Assembly (NCBI RefSeq): GCF_031020795.1
Contig: NZ_JAVHJP010000002.1
Location: 310,001-374,000, forward strand
DNA from: Hydrogenophaga pseudoflava
GTDB taxonomy: Bacteria; Pseudomonadota; Gammaproteobacteria; Burkholderiales; Burkholderiaceae_C
DNA: 64,000 bases
Direction of reading: 5' to 3'
Each line of letters opens with the position of its first letter. Position 1 is the stretch's first letter. The position numbers and the translations under genes are program-made. Under the pieces are notes generated by a model. That model ran no database searches. It was not told the DNA's origin and was given only the letters and a program-made list of their open reading frames with translations. Below are positions 27,576 through 36,454 of this stretch, piece by piece.

Positions 27576-28340
27576 TTAACCCTCGGTGAACACGCGATCG
27601 TGACCAGGCGCCAATGTCACGTGCCAGCGGTCGTTGCGCTGCAGGTGGCCCTGGTCTTCCAGCTGCCGCAGCGTGCGGGCGACCGACTCGCGCGTGGTCC
27701 TGAGCAGCTCGGAGAGGGCGATGTGGCTGGGAATGCGGACCATGCGTGTGCCCTGTTCGTGCGCCAGCAGGAGCAGCGTGGCCACCAGCTGGCGGTGCAG
27801 GCCGCGCAGTCGCATCGTCTGGCCCCAGTCGGCCAGCCGGGCGATGGTTGCGCCGATCTGCAGGTTCAGCATGTCCTGGAGTGCGGGGTCCTTGCACAGG
27901 GCGCTGCGCATGGCCGCGACCGGCACGTCGCAGATTCGTCCCGGTGAAAGCGCCTGCGCACCGACCTGGGTGTTCTGGCCCAGCAGGCCCATCAGTCCCA
28001 GGAGATGCCCGCGCCCGACCAGCGCCACCGGGCGCAGCACCTGGTCCGGGCCCGAGCGGGTGAGCATCACGGTGCCGAGCTTGATGGTGCGCACCACCTC
28101 GGCGTCTGCGGCTTCGGCCTGCAGGACTTCACCTTTGCGAAACCGCTGCTCCCGGATCAGCGCACCCAGACGGTCCTGCTGCGGGCGCGGCATCTGGCCG
28201 ATCAGGCAGCTCATGCGCGCCGCGCAGGCCAGGCATCGGGGCGGGGGAACGGCGGAAAGAGCTTCAGAGGGCGGCATGGATCGGGCGGTGGGCGGTGGCC
28301 GTCGCGTGGCTTGGTTCTTGACGCGCCGTTTCTGATTCAT
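27576..28340 (-). CDS. CRP/FNR-family regulator with FNR-type cysteines
   Basis: This 254-residue regulator has an N-terminal C36-x2-C39-x5-C45 (RCLACAARMSC) and a later C137 in GRICDVP, aligning with the four cluster cysteines of FNR (the last sits in VCEIP of FNR). It therefore probably binds an oxygen-sensitive [4Fe-4S] cluster. A cyclic-nucleotide-type beta roll and a dimer helix follow, then a helix-turn-helix with recognition helix TTRESVARTL. That helix has R217, E218 and R222, closer to CRP (RETVGR) than to FNR (VETISR). Start ATG 28340 has GGGAGGGG upstream. It is a candidate regulator of the FNR-like boxes before usp and ccoN, although its helix may prefer a CRP-like half-site. Confidence 0.88.
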   Translation of the reverse strand: MNQKRRVKNQATRRPPPTARSMPPSEALSAVPPPRCLACAARMSCLIGQMPRPQQDRLGALIREQRFRKGEVLQAEAADAEVVRTIKLGTVMLTRSGPDQVLRPVALVGRGHLLGLMGLLGQNTQVGAQALSPGRICDVPVAAMRSALCKDPALQDMLNLQIGATIARLADWGQTMRLRGLHRQLVATLLLLAHEQGTRMVRIPSHIALSELLRTTRESVARTLRQLEDQGHLQRNDRWHVTLAPGHDRVFTEG

Positions 28341-28585
28341 CGGCGCGCCCCTCCCGGGCTTGAGGTCCACAGGACTTCGGGGCCGGATCAGTCTTCGGGG
28401 TTTGCCACAGAGGTTCCAGGGGCGGCGCAGGGAACTGCGAGCGCCGTCACATTTGCACCAAATAAAGGCGCCCGGCCCGGAGCCCAGTTGCATGAAAGCA
28501 AAGGTTGGCAAGCGGACAGCGGTTAGTGTCCAGGGCTCGCCTCGGTGCAGTTCTTTTGCCTTCGTTCAGACGCCGCATTCCTGTG

Positions 28586-29377
28586 ATGACTTCGTCCAGA
28601 GATTTCCACCACCCGCTCGCGCTGCGGTCGGACCCGGCATCGCCGTCGGGCACCGGCACCGTAGGCGACCCATCCATCGCCGCCCGGCTGGCCTCGGCCG
28701 AGCAGACGCTGCGCGACATTTCCCACGCGCTTGCCCACGACCTGCGCACCTCGCTGCGACACGTGGCGAGCTACGCACAGCTCTTGGGCGATCCCGTTTA
28801 TGCCGGCCAGCCGGGCCAGGTCACGAGGCTGTCGCACAAGGTCATGGACTCCACCCGGCGCTTGCAACACCTGATGGAGTCCGTCTCGGCGCTGGCGCGG
28901 CTGCAGGCGGCGGACCTTCATCCGGTCCGTGTGGACGTGGGCCAGATGGTGCAGGTGGTGCTCCGCGACCTGCAGCTGGGCCAGCGCGGCCCCGTGGTGT
29001 CGTGTGTGTTGGCGCCGGGGCTGCCGCCCGCACGCGCCGACGCGGCGCTGCTGCGCCGCGTCTGGGAAGAGTTGCTGGACAACGCGCTGCGCCACGCCCT
29101 CAGCCATGACCAGCCCTGCATCGAGGTTTGTTACGAAGCCGTGCCGGGAGGCCACGCATACTTTGTGCACGACAACGGCCTGGGGTTCGAGCCTGAGAAG
29201 GCGGCCGAGCTGTTCGGGCTGTTCCAGCGCGCACAGGGCGTGCCGGAACCGGGCCTAGGGGTGGGGCTGGCCCTGGTGCGGCGCATTGTCGAATGCCATG
29301 GCGGCAGGGTCTGGGCCACGGCCCGCCCCGGCGAAGGCGCGCGTTTCGGTTTCAGTCTGCCGGCCGACGCAGGCTGA
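28586..29377 (+). CDS. Soluble histidine kinase without sensor domain
   Basis: This 263-residue protein consists of little more than a kinase core. The H-box is SHALAHDLRTSLRHV (about residues 48-62), the N-box WEELLDNALRHAL, G1 HDNGLGFEPEKAAELF and G2 GLGVGLALVRRIVECHGG. There is no membrane segment, PAS, GAF or HAMP domain. Such short kinases resemble the catalytic end of phytochrome-type kinases. No response regulator gene is adjacent. The ATG at 28586 is preceded by a weak site (ctgtg). Its last 26 bases overlap the hpnC end on the other strand. It probably partners with a regulator encoded elsewhere. Confidence 0.82.
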   Translation: MTSSRDFHHPLALRSDPASPSGTGTVGDPSIAARLASAEQTLRDISHALAHDLRTSLRHVASYAQLLGDPVYAGQPGQVTRLSHKVMDSTRRLQHLMESVSALARLQAADLHPVRVDVGQMVQVVLRDLQLGQRGPVVSCVLAPGLPPARADAALLRRVWEELLDNALRHALSHDQPCIEVCYEAVPGGHAYFVHDNGLGFEPEKAAELFGLFQRAQGVPEPGLGVGLALVRRIVECHGGRVWATARPGEGARFGFSLPADAG

Positions 29378-30230
29378 GGTTGGCGCCGGTCAGCGCCCGC
29401 CAAAGCATCAGCGGCAGGTCGGCCTTGCCGACACTCGGCCGCTGCAACCAGCTGCGGTGGTCGATGGCGGCCATCTTGTCCAGGATGCGCATGCCGCCCT
29501 GGACCACCAGACGAAGTTCCCAGCCGGCCCGGCCGGGAATGCGGCGCGCGAGCGGGGCCCCGTCAAGCATCAGCGTCCGGGCTTCTTCGCACAGCCGGCA
29601 CACCACCTTTTGGCAGCGTGCCTGCACCTCGGGCGCCGCGCCGGCCGAGAAGTCTTCCAGCCGCAGCCCTTGGCGCTGCAGCGCATCGGCGGGCAGGTAG
29701 TGCCGTCCCCGGGCGTGGTCCACCGAGATGTCCTGCCAGAAATTGATCAGCTGCAGCGCGCTGCACACCGCGTCGCTCTGGCGCAGCGACGCATCGTCGT
29801 GGATGCCGTACAGATGCAGGAGCAGGCGCCCGACCGGGTTGGCCGACAAGCGGCAATAGGCCAGCAGTTCGGCGGTGTCGGCGTACACATGGCCGCTGGC
29901 GGTGTGGCGGACGTCCTGCTCGAAAGCGCTGAGCAGGTCGTGGAGCAGCGCGCCCGGCAGCCGGTGGTGCTCGATCGCGCGGGCCAGCGGGCCGAACACC
30001 TGAGGCCACCGCGCTGCTTCGTGCGGCTGGCCCGACAGGCACTGGGCCAGCGCGGCCCGGTAGGCCAAGAGCTGATCCAGGCGCTCGGACGCCGAGGCCT
30101 GACCCTCGTCGGCGAGGTCGTCGGCGGTTCGCGCGAAGTGGTAGATGGCCACCACCGCGGGGCGGATCGCTGCCGGGCAGAGCCAGGACGCCACCGGAAA
30201 ATTTTCATAGTGGCCGACCTCGCTGGTCAT
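29352..30230 (-). CDS. hpnC: Hydroxysqualene synthase HpnC
   Basis: This is a 292-residue squalene/phytoene-synthase family member. The N-terminus HYENFPVASWLCPAAIRPAV is typical of HpnC. Aspartate-rich motifs are FARTADDLADEG and INFWQDISVDHARGRHYLP. HpnC converts presqualene diphosphate (from HpnD) to hydroxysqualene, which HpnE reduces to squalene. Start ATG 30230 fits family length; ATG 30251 is an alternative seven codons earlier. It is separated from hpnDE by four unrelated genes but lies on the same strand, which is unusual because the three are normally adjacent. Its 3' end overlaps the histidine kinase gene by 26 nt. Confidence 0.88.
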   Translation of the reverse strand: MTSEVGHYENFPVASWLCPAAIRPAVVAIYHFARTADDLADEGQASASERLDQLLAYRAALAQCLSGQPHEAARWPQVFGPLARAIEHHRLPGALLHDLLSAFEQDVRHTASGHVYADTAELLAYCRLSANPVGRLLLHLYGIHDDASLRQSDAVCSALQLINFWQDISVDHARGRHYLPADALQRQGLRLEDFSAGAAPEVQARCQKVVCRLCEEARTLMLDGAPLARRIPGRAGWELRLVVQGGMRILDKMAAIDHRSWLQRPSVGKADLPLMLWRALTGANLSLRRPAD

Positions 30231-30330
30231 TGGGCTGGCGGACGGTGACATGGGCGGCGGGCGCTGCAGGGGTTGACGGGGAAGGGCCGAAGACGGGTCT
30301 GTACGACAGGCACAGTCGCCGGATTGTGCG

Positions 30331-30360
30331 TCGACACCGGAACGCCGATTGCACTAGAAT
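30331..30360 (+). promoter_or_regulatory. Sigma70-type promoter of the RND efflux operon
   Basis: TCGACA (30331-30336) and TAGAAT (30355-30360) are separated by 18 bp, a good match to the -35/-10 consensus. Transcription would begin near 30367, inside a TetR-type palindrome, leaving a leader of about 65 nt before the membrane fusion protein gene. Confidence 0.6.
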
Positions 30361-30362
30361 TG

Positions 30363-30380
30363 GTTACTAACCGGTCAGTC
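30363..30380 (+). promoter_or_regulatory. TetR-type operator over the RND efflux start site
   Basis: TTACTAACC/GGTCAGTCA is an 18-bp palindrome with two mismatches centred on ACCGGT. A further inverted pair, ACCGGTC and GACCGGT, spans 30370-30398. Palindromes of this kind control MFP/RND pumps through TetR/AcrR repressors. No TetR gene lies in the window, so the repressor would be encoded elsewhere. Confidence 0.6.
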
Positions 30381-30431
30381 ATTAATATGACGACCGGTCC
30401 ACCGCCATCCCCACCGCACACCGCCGTTGCC

Positions 30432-31544
30432 ATGAAGACACCGCTGTATGTCCCCGTCCTGATGTTCGCCCTGTTGGTGGGCGCCTGTTCCCGTCCCGAA
30501 GCGCCCCAGGAGCCGGTTCGGGCGGTGAAGCTGATGACCGTGTCCCGCTCGGCGGCCCAGTCCCAGTTCGGGTATGCGGGTGAGGTTCGGGCGCGCACCG
30601 AGTCTCGTCTGGGTTTTCGCGTGGGCGGCAAGCTGGTGCAGCGGCCCGTGGAGGTGGGTCAGCGTGTGGTGGCCGGGCAGTTGCTGGCCCAGCTGGATGC
30701 CCAGGATCTGGCGCTCGCGGCGCAGGCCGCGCAGGCCCAGATCGTCGCAGCCCAGACCCAGCGCGATCTGGCCGCCGCCGACTTCAAGCGCTTCTCCGAC
30801 CTGAAGGCCCAGGGTTTCGTGAGCGGGGCCGAGATCGAGCGCCGGCAGGCCGCACTCGACGCGGCCGAGGCGGCGCTGCGCCAGGCCCGTGCCCAGGGCG
30901 CGGTCCAGGGCAATCAGGCGGGCTATGCCCGGCTGGTTGCCGACGGTCCTGGTGTGGTGCTGGCGGTGGAGGCCGAGGTGGGGCAGGTGATTGCGGCGGG
31001 CACGCCGGTGGTTCGGCTGGCGCGCGATGGTGCGCGCGACGCGGTGATCGCGGTGCCCGAAGACCGGGTGTCGCGGCTGAAGGTCGGCCAGACCGCCCAG
31101 GTGCGGCCGTGGACCTCCGCCCGGGACGCATTGGAGCCACTGGCTGCGCAGGTGCGCGAGATCGCGGCCAGCGCCGATCCGCTGACCCGGACCTTCCAGG
31201 TCAAGCTCGGTCTGTCCGCCGATGCCCGCGTCGCGCTCGGTGCCACAGTGTCGGTGGCATTCGCCGACGACGCCGGCGCTGCTCCGGCCGCCCCCGCGCC
31301 GGTGCGCTTGCCCACCAGTGCCCTGATCCAGGCGACCGGAGGCGGCAAGGACACGGCTGTCTGGGTATTCGATCCCGCCAGCAGCCGGGTGAACATGCGG
31401 ACCGTCGAGGTGTCCGGCGCCGACGGCAACGAGATGCTGGTGGTGTCCGGCCTCAAGGACGGTGAAGAAATCGTCGCGGCCGGTGTGCATGTGCTCTCTC
31501 CCGGCCAGCAGGTCACCCGCTTCGCCGCGGCCGGCAAGCCCTGA
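30432..31544 (+). CDS. RND efflux membrane fusion lipoprotein
   Basis: This 370-residue periplasmic adaptor has an N-terminal signal with lipobox LLVGACSRPE, so it is a lipoprotein. The body shows a barrel/lipoyl half (GYAGEVRARTESRLGFRVGG, VEVGQRVVAGQLLAQLDAQD), an alpha hairpin rich in A/Q/R (about residues 95-150), and the second lipoyl half VLAVEAEVGQVIAAGTPVV. It ends VSGLKDGEEIVAAGVHVLSPGQ. It links the inner-membrane pump encoded 8 bp downstream to an outer-membrane channel that is not encoded here. The start was set at ATG 30432 because of the lipoprotein signal. Confidence 0.9.
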   Translation: MKTPLYVPVLMFALLVGACSRPEAPQEPVRAVKLMTVSRSAAQSQFGYAGEVRARTESRLGFRVGGKLVQRPVEVGQRVVAGQLLAQLDAQDLALAAQAAQAQIVAAQTQRDLAAADFKRFSDLKAQGFVSGAEIERRQAALDAAEAALRQARAQGAVQGNQAGYARLVADGPGVVLAVEAEVGQVIAAGTPVVRLARDGARDAVIAVPEDRVSRLKVGQTAQVRPWTSARDALEPLAAQVREIAASADPLTRTFQVKLGLSADARVALGATVSVAFADDAGAAPAAPAPVRLPTSALIQATGGGKDTAVWVFDPASSRVNMRTVEVSGADGNEMLVVSGLKDGEEIVAAGVHVLSPGQQVTRFAAAGKP

Positions 31545-31552
31545 GGTGGACG

Positions 31553-34500
31553 ATGAGCCAGAGCCATCCCAACACCTCCGAAGCGCGCGATTCCTGGATC
31601 TCGCGCATGAACCTGTCCCAGTGGGCGCTGGACCACCAGGCCTTCACCCGCTACCTGATGATCGTGCTGATGCTGCTGGGCGTGGCGGCGTACTTTCAGC
31701 TCGGGCAGGACGAGGACCCTCCGTTCACCTTCCGCGCCATGGTGGTGCGCGCCTACTGGCCGGGCGCGACCGCGCAGCAGGTGTCCGAACAGGTGGCCGA
31801 CCGCATCGAGAAGACGCTGCAGGAGGTGCCCTATGCGGACAAGATCCGCAGCTATTCCAAGCCGGGCGAGACGCTGATCCTGTTCCAGGTGCGAGACAAC
31901 TCGCCGGCTTCGGAAATCCAGCAGACCTGGTACACCGCGCGCAAGAAGGTGGGCGACATGCGCGCCACCTTGCCGCAGGGCGTGGTCGGGCCGTTCTTCA
32001 ACGACGAGTTCGGTGATGTGTTCGGCGTCATCTACGCCCTGCAGGGCGACGGCTTCACGCCGGCCGAGCGCAAGCGCGTCGCCGACGAGGTGCGCCAGAA
32101 ACTGCTGCGTGTGAAGGACGTGAACAAGGTCGAGCTGTTCGGCGTCCAGGACGAGAAGCTGTTCATCGAGATCTCTCACCAGCGTCTGGCAACCCTGGGG
32201 CTGGACATGCAGCAGGTGCTGGCGGCGCTGGGCCAGCAGAACGCGGTCGAGCCGGCCGGCACCGTGCAGGCCCCGCACGACGTGGTGCAGGTGCGCGTGG
32301 CCGGGGCGTTCGGCTCGGTGGAGCAACTGCGTGCCATGCCCATTCGCGCCGCCAACGGTACCCAGCTGCGCCTGGGGGACATCGCGCAGATCCGCCAAGG
32401 CTACATCGACCCGCCGCAGGTGATGGTGCGCCACAACGGCATGGACAGCATCGCGCTGGGCATTTCCATGTCCAAGGGCGGCGACATCATTGCGCTGGGT
32501 GAGGCCCTTCAAACCGCGCTGACCGACATCCGCAGCCACCTGCCTGCGGGCATGGAGCTGGTGCAGGTGCAGGACCAGCCCAGCGCCGTCAGCCGCTCGG
32601 TCAATGAGTTCGTCAAGGTGCTGATCGAGGCGGTGCTGATCGTGCTGGCGGTCAGCTTCGTGAGCCTGGGTCTGCACCGCCGCGAGGGCGGCACAGGCCT
32701 GCGACGCTACGTGCTGGACGTGCGTCCCGGCCTGGTGGTGCTCATCACGATTCCGCTGGTGCTGGCGATCACTTTCCTGGCCATGCGCTACTGGAACATC
32801 GGTCTGCACAAAATCTCGCTGGGCTCGCTGATCATCGCGCTGGGCCTGCTGGTGGACGACGCGATCATTGCGGTCGAGATGATGGTGCGCAAGCTGGAAG
32901 AGGGCTATTCCATGATGAAGGCGGCCACCTTCACCTGGGACGCGACCGCGATGCCCATGCTCACCGGCACGCTGATCACGGCGGCTGGTTTCCTGCCCAT
33001 CGGGCTGGCCAACTCGACCGTCGGCGAATACACCTTCGCGATCTTCGCGGTCACCGTGATTGCTCTGGTCATTTCGTGGGTGGTGGCGGTGATGTTTGTG
33101 CCCTACCTGGGCGTGCGGCTGCTCAAGGTCAAGGCCCACACCGGGCCAGCGCACGAGGTGTTCGACGGTCCTTTCTACGTCAGATTCCGGGCGCTGGTGA
33201 ACTGGTGCGTCGAGCACCGCTGGATCACCATCGGCCTGACCATTGCCACCTTCGTGCTGGGCATGGTGGGCATGGGCAAGGTGCAGCAGCAGTTCTTTCC
33301 CGACTCCGCTCGGCCCGAGGTGCTGGTCGACATCTGGCTGCCCGAAGGCGCCAGCGTGGCCGCCACGGACGAGGTGGCGCGGCGGGTCGAGGCCCGCCTG
33401 GCCCGTGAGCCTGGCGTACTGAGCGTCAGTACCTGGGTGGGATCGGGCGTACCCCGCTTCTACCTGCCCCTGGACCAGATCTTTCCGCAGACCAACGTGT
33501 CGCAGATGATCGTGCTGCCCGAAGATCTCGTGACCCGTGAGCGCATCCGCAAGGCGTTGCCCGAGCTGCTGGCCACCGAGTTCCCCGAAGTGAGAGGGCG
33601 GGTGAAGCTGCTGCCCAACGGTCCTCCCGTGCCGTACCCGGTGCAGTTCCGCGTGGTGGGCACCGACCCCGCGGTGCTGCGTGGTCTGGCCGACGAGGTC
33701 AAGGGCATCATTCGGGCCAGTTCCAGCATGCGCGGCGTCAATGACAACTGGAATGAGTCGGTGAAGGCGCTGCGTCTGAAGGTCGACCAGACCAAGGCCC
33801 GTGCGCTGGGTGTGTCGAGCCAGTCGATTGCCAACGCCACCCGCACCATCCTCAGCGGCAGCACCGTCGGCCAGTACCGCGACGGCGACAAGCTGATCGA
33901 CATCGTGCTGCGCCAGCCGCTCTCCGAGCGCGATGCGATCACCAGCCTGGACAACGCCTACATCCCGACCGCCAGCGGCAAAAGCATTCCGCTGTCGCAG
34001 ATTGCGAAGCCGGTGTTCGGCTGGGAGCCGGGCGTGATGTGGCGCGAGAACCGGGACTACGCGATCACGGTGCAGGGCGATGTGGTCGAGGGTCTGCAGG
34101 GCGCCACCGTGACCGCCGAACTGCTCCCGGCGCTGCGCAAGGCGGAGGCTGGCTGGCTGGCCAAAGGGCTGACCGGCTACCACGTCCAGGTGGCGGGCGC
34201 TGTGGAGGAGAGCAGCAAGGGCTCGTCGTCGATCGCCGCCGGCATGCCGGTCATGCTCTTCATCACCTTCACCCTGCTGATGCTGCAGCTGCAGAGCTTC
34301 AGCCGTTCGCTGCTGGTCTTCCTGACCGGGCCGCTGGGCATGGCCGGGGTGGCTGGCGCGCTGCTGCTGCTCAACCGCCCGTTCGGCTTCGTGGCGCTGC
34401 TGGGCGTGATCGCACTCATGGGCATGATCCAGCGCAATTCGGTGATCCTGATCGACCAGATCGAGCAGGACCGTGCCCGCGGCGTGCCGGCCTGGGACGC

Positions 34501-34708
34501 CATCGTCGAAGCCGCGGTGCGCCGCATGCGGCCTATCGTGCTGACCGCGGCGGCGGCCGTGCTGGCCATGATCCCGCTCTCCCGCAGCGTGTTCTGGGGT
34601 CCGATGGCCGTGGCCATCATGGGCGGGTTGATCGTCGCGACCGTGCTGACGCTGCTGGCACTGCCGGCGATGTACGCCGCATGGTTCAGGGTCCGGAAGG
34701 GTTCCTGA
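31553..34708 (+). CDS. RND efflux transporter (HAE1/AcrB superfamily)
   Basis: This is a 1051-residue pump with 12 predicted membrane helices in two repeats and large periplasmic loops. TM4 carries the proton-relay pair in GLLVDDAIIAVEMM. The N-terminus (FTRYLMIVLMLLGVAAYFQLGQDEDPPFTFRAMVV) and the C-terminal GVIALMGMIQRNSVILIDQI resemble the HAE1 group found with lone MFP lipoproteins. It exports hydrophobic or amphiphilic compounds by proton antiport. It is co-transcribed with the MFP gene under the promoter and TetR-type operator. No outer-membrane component follows; a tRNA gene does. The substrate is unknown. Confidence 0.92.
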   Translation: MSQSHPNTSEARDSWISRMNLSQWALDHQAFTRYLMIVLMLLGVAAYFQLGQDEDPPFTFRAMVVRAYWPGATAQQVSEQVADRIEKTLQEVPYADKIRSYSKPGETLILFQVRDNSPASEIQQTWYTARKKVGDMRATLPQGVVGPFFNDEFGDVFGVIYALQGDGFTPAERKRVADEVRQKLLRVKDVNKVELFGVQDEKLFIEISHQRLATLGLDMQQVLAALGQQNAVEPAGTVQAPHDVVQVRVAGAFGSVEQLRAMPIRAANGTQLRLGDIAQIRQGYIDPPQVMVRHNGMDSIALGISMSKGGDIIALGEALQTALTDIRSHLPAGMELVQVQDQPSAVSRSVNEFVKVLIEAVLIVLAVSFVSLGLHRREGGTGLRRYVLDVRPGLVVLITIPLVLAITFLAMRYWNIGLHKISLGSLIIALGLLVDDAIIAVEMMVRKLEEGYSMMKAATFTWDATAMPMLTGTLITAAGFLPIGLANSTVGEYTFAIFAVTVIALVISWVVAVMFVPYLGVRLLKVKAHTGPAHEVFDGPFYVRFRALVNWCVEHRWITIGLTIATFVLGMVGMGKVQQQFFPDSARPEVLVDIWLPEGASVAATDEVARRVEARLAREPGVLSVSTWVGSGVPRFYLPLDQIFPQTNVSQMIVLPEDLVTRERIRKALPELLATEFPEVRGRVKLLPNGPPVPYPVQFRVVGTDPAVLRGLADEVKGIIRASSSMRGVNDNWNESVKALRLKVDQTKARALGVSSQSIANATRTILSGSTVGQYRDGDKLIDIVLRQPLSERDAITSLDNAYIPTASGKSIPLSQIAKPVFGWEPGVMWRENRDYAITVQGDVVEGLQGATVTAELLPALRKAEAGWLAKGLTGYHVQVAGAVEESSKGSSSIAAGMPVMLFITFTLLMLQLQSFSRSLLVFLTGPLGMAGVAGALLLLNRPFGFVALLGVIALMGMIQRNSVILIDQIEQDRARGVPAWDAIVEAAVRRMRPIVLTAAAAVLAMIPLSRSVFWGPMAVAIMGGLIVATVLTLLALPAMYAAWFRVRKGS

Positions 34709-34794
34709 GCACGGATACAATAGAAGGTTGCCGTCGGCGGCGCCCGTGCATCCAGGTGGTCGCCTGCGGCGCCTGTGGGCGCCGCGTGTCAGGC

Positions 34795-34881
34795 GCGCGG
34801 GTGGCGAAATTGGTAGACGCACCAGGTTTAGGTCCTGACGCCAGCAATGGTGTGGGGGTTCGAGTCCCCCCCCGCGCACCA
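34795..34881 (+). tRNA. tRNA-Leu (anticodon UAG)
   Basis: The acceptor stem GCGCGGG pairs with CCCGCGC at 34871-34877, followed by A and an encoded CCA. The anticodon loop TTTAGGT gives UAG (leucine, CUA codon family). A long variable arm fits class II tRNA-Leu. TACAAT at 34716-34721 is a possible -10 box. Confidence 0.93.
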
Positions 34882-34949
34882 CAGCACCGACAGACAGATC
34901 CTCACCGGCCGGCCTCGCTGGTCGACCGCTTTCCTGAATGGAGATAACC

Positions 34950-36260
34950 ATGACCGTGACCGTTGAAACCCTGGAGAAGCTGGAGCGCAAGATCACCCTG
35001 ACGCTGCCGGCCGACGTGATCCAGAACGAGGTGGCCAAGCGCCTCAAGCGCCTGGCCCGCGATGTGAAGATGGACGGCTTCCGTCCGGGCAAGGTGCCGA
35101 TGAACGTGGTGGCCCAGCGCTATGGCTATTCGGTGCACTACGAGGTCATGAACGACAAGGTCGGCGAGGCGTTCGCCAATGCTGCCGGCGAGGCCAAGCT
35201 GCGCGTGGCCGGTCAGCCCCAGATCACCGAGAAGGAAGGCGCTCCCGAAGGTCAGCTGACCTTCGACGCGGTGTTCGAGGTCTACCCCGAAGTGAAGATA
35301 GGTGACCTGTCGACCGCCGAGATCGAAAAGGTCAGTACCGAGGTGAGCGACGCTGCCATCGACCGCACGCTGGACATCCTGCGCAAGCAGCGCCGCACCT
35401 TCGCCCAGCGCGCCGCCGACCAGGCCGCGGCCGACGGCGACCGCGTGACCATCGACTTCGCCGGCAAGATCGACGGCGAAGCCTTTGAGGGTGGCAAGGC
35501 CGAGGGCTTCCAGTTCATCGTCGGCGACGGCCAGATGCTCAAGGAATTTGAAGACGCCGTGCGCGGCATGAAGTCGGGTGAGTCCAAGACCTTCCCGCTG
35601 CCGTTCCCGGCCGATTACCACGGCAAGGACGTGGCCGGCAAGACCGCAGACTTCCTGGTGACGGTCAACAAGATCGAAGCCGCCCACCTGCCCGAAGTGG
35701 ACGAGGCGCTGGCGAAGTCGCTGGGCATTGCCGATGGCACGGTCGAGGCCCTGCGCGCCGACATCAAGAAGAACCTGGAGCGCGAAGTCAAGTTCCGCGT
35801 CCAGGCCCGCAACAAGCAGGCCGTGATGGACGCCCTGGTGGCCAAGGCCGAGCTGGACCTGCCGAAGTCGGTGGTGCAGTCCGAGGTCGACCGCCTCGTC
35901 GAGGGTGCCCGTGCCGACCTCAAGCAGCGCGGCATCAAGGACGCCGACAAAGCCCCGATCCCCGCCGAGCTGTTCCAGGAGCAGGCCGAGCGCCGCGTGC
36001 GCCTGGGCCTGGTGGTGGCCGAACTGGTCCGCGCGCATGAGCTGCATGCCAAGCCCGAGCAGATCAAGGCCCACATCGAAGAGCTGGCCTCCTCCTACGA
36101 GAAGCCGGCCGATGTGGTGCGTTGGTACACCAGCGATAACCGCCGGATGGCCGAGGTCGAGGCGGTGGTGATCGAGAACAACGTCACCGAGTTCGTGCTG
36201 TCCAAGGCCAAGGTGACCGACAAGGCGGTCGGTTTCGACGAACTGATGGGCCAGGCCTGA
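34950..36260 (+). CDS. tig: Trigger factor
   Basis: This is a 436-residue ribosome-bound chaperone. The N-terminal ribosome-binding domain includes the signature GFRPGKVP in [16 protein letters not shown]. The central FKBP-type peptidyl-prolyl isomerase domain is at about 155-240 ([20 protein letters not shown]), followed by the helical C-terminal chaperone domain. Start ATG 34950 has GGAGA five bases upstream. It precedes clpP, clpX and lon in the standard protein-quality order and is followed by its own terminator at 36298, so clpP likely has a separate promoter. Confidence 0.95.
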   Translation: MTVTVETLEKLERKITLTLPADVIQNEVAKRLKRLARDVKMDGFRPGKVPMNVVAQRYGYSVHYEVMNDKVGEAFANAAGEAKLRVAGQPQITEKEGAPEGQLTFDAVFEVYPEVKIGDLSTAEIEKVSTEVSDAAIDRTLDILRKQRRTFAQRAADQAAADGDRVTIDFAGKIDGEAFEGGKAEGFQFIVGDGQMLKEFEDAVRGMKSGESKTFPLPFPADYHGKDVAGKTADFLVTVNKIEAAHLPEVDEALAKSLGIADGTVEALRADIKKNLEREVKFRVQARNKQAVMDALVAKAELDLPKSVVQSEVDRLVEGARADLKQRGIKDADKAPIPAELFQEQAERRVRLGLVVAELVRAHELHAKPEQIKAHIEELASSYEKPADVVRWYTSDNRRMAEVEAVVIENNVTEFVLSKAKVTDKAVGFDELMGQA

Positions 36261-36297
36261 GGGTCTGCGCGGCGCCCGTCGCCGTGACAGGACATCG

Positions 36298-36327
36298 GAA
36301 GGGCGGAGCGATCCGCCCTTCTTGTTT
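36298..36327 (+). terminator. Rho-independent terminator after tig
   Basis: A perfect 10-bp stem GAAGGGCGGA/TCCGCCCTTC with a 4-base loop (36298-36321) is followed by TTGTTTTG. It lies 37 bp after the trigger factor stop. Confidence 0.85.
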
Positions 36328-36454
36328 TGGGGCCACCTTGTGTTTTGTCATGGGCACGCCATATGCAAGCCTCAGGCAAAACCGACGCCCGGCTCGCGGC
36401 TTTGTCGGGTTGGTTACAGTAGTGACATTCACGCACTCACATATGGAGAAACGC

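Noticed and set aside
30923..35092. A 1389-codon open frame on the minus strand opposite the RND pump genes.
   Set aside because: It is antisense to two clearly real genes and a tRNA and is rich in His, Arg, Gln and Asp repeats typical of GC-skewed shadow frames. It has no domain and no ribosome site.
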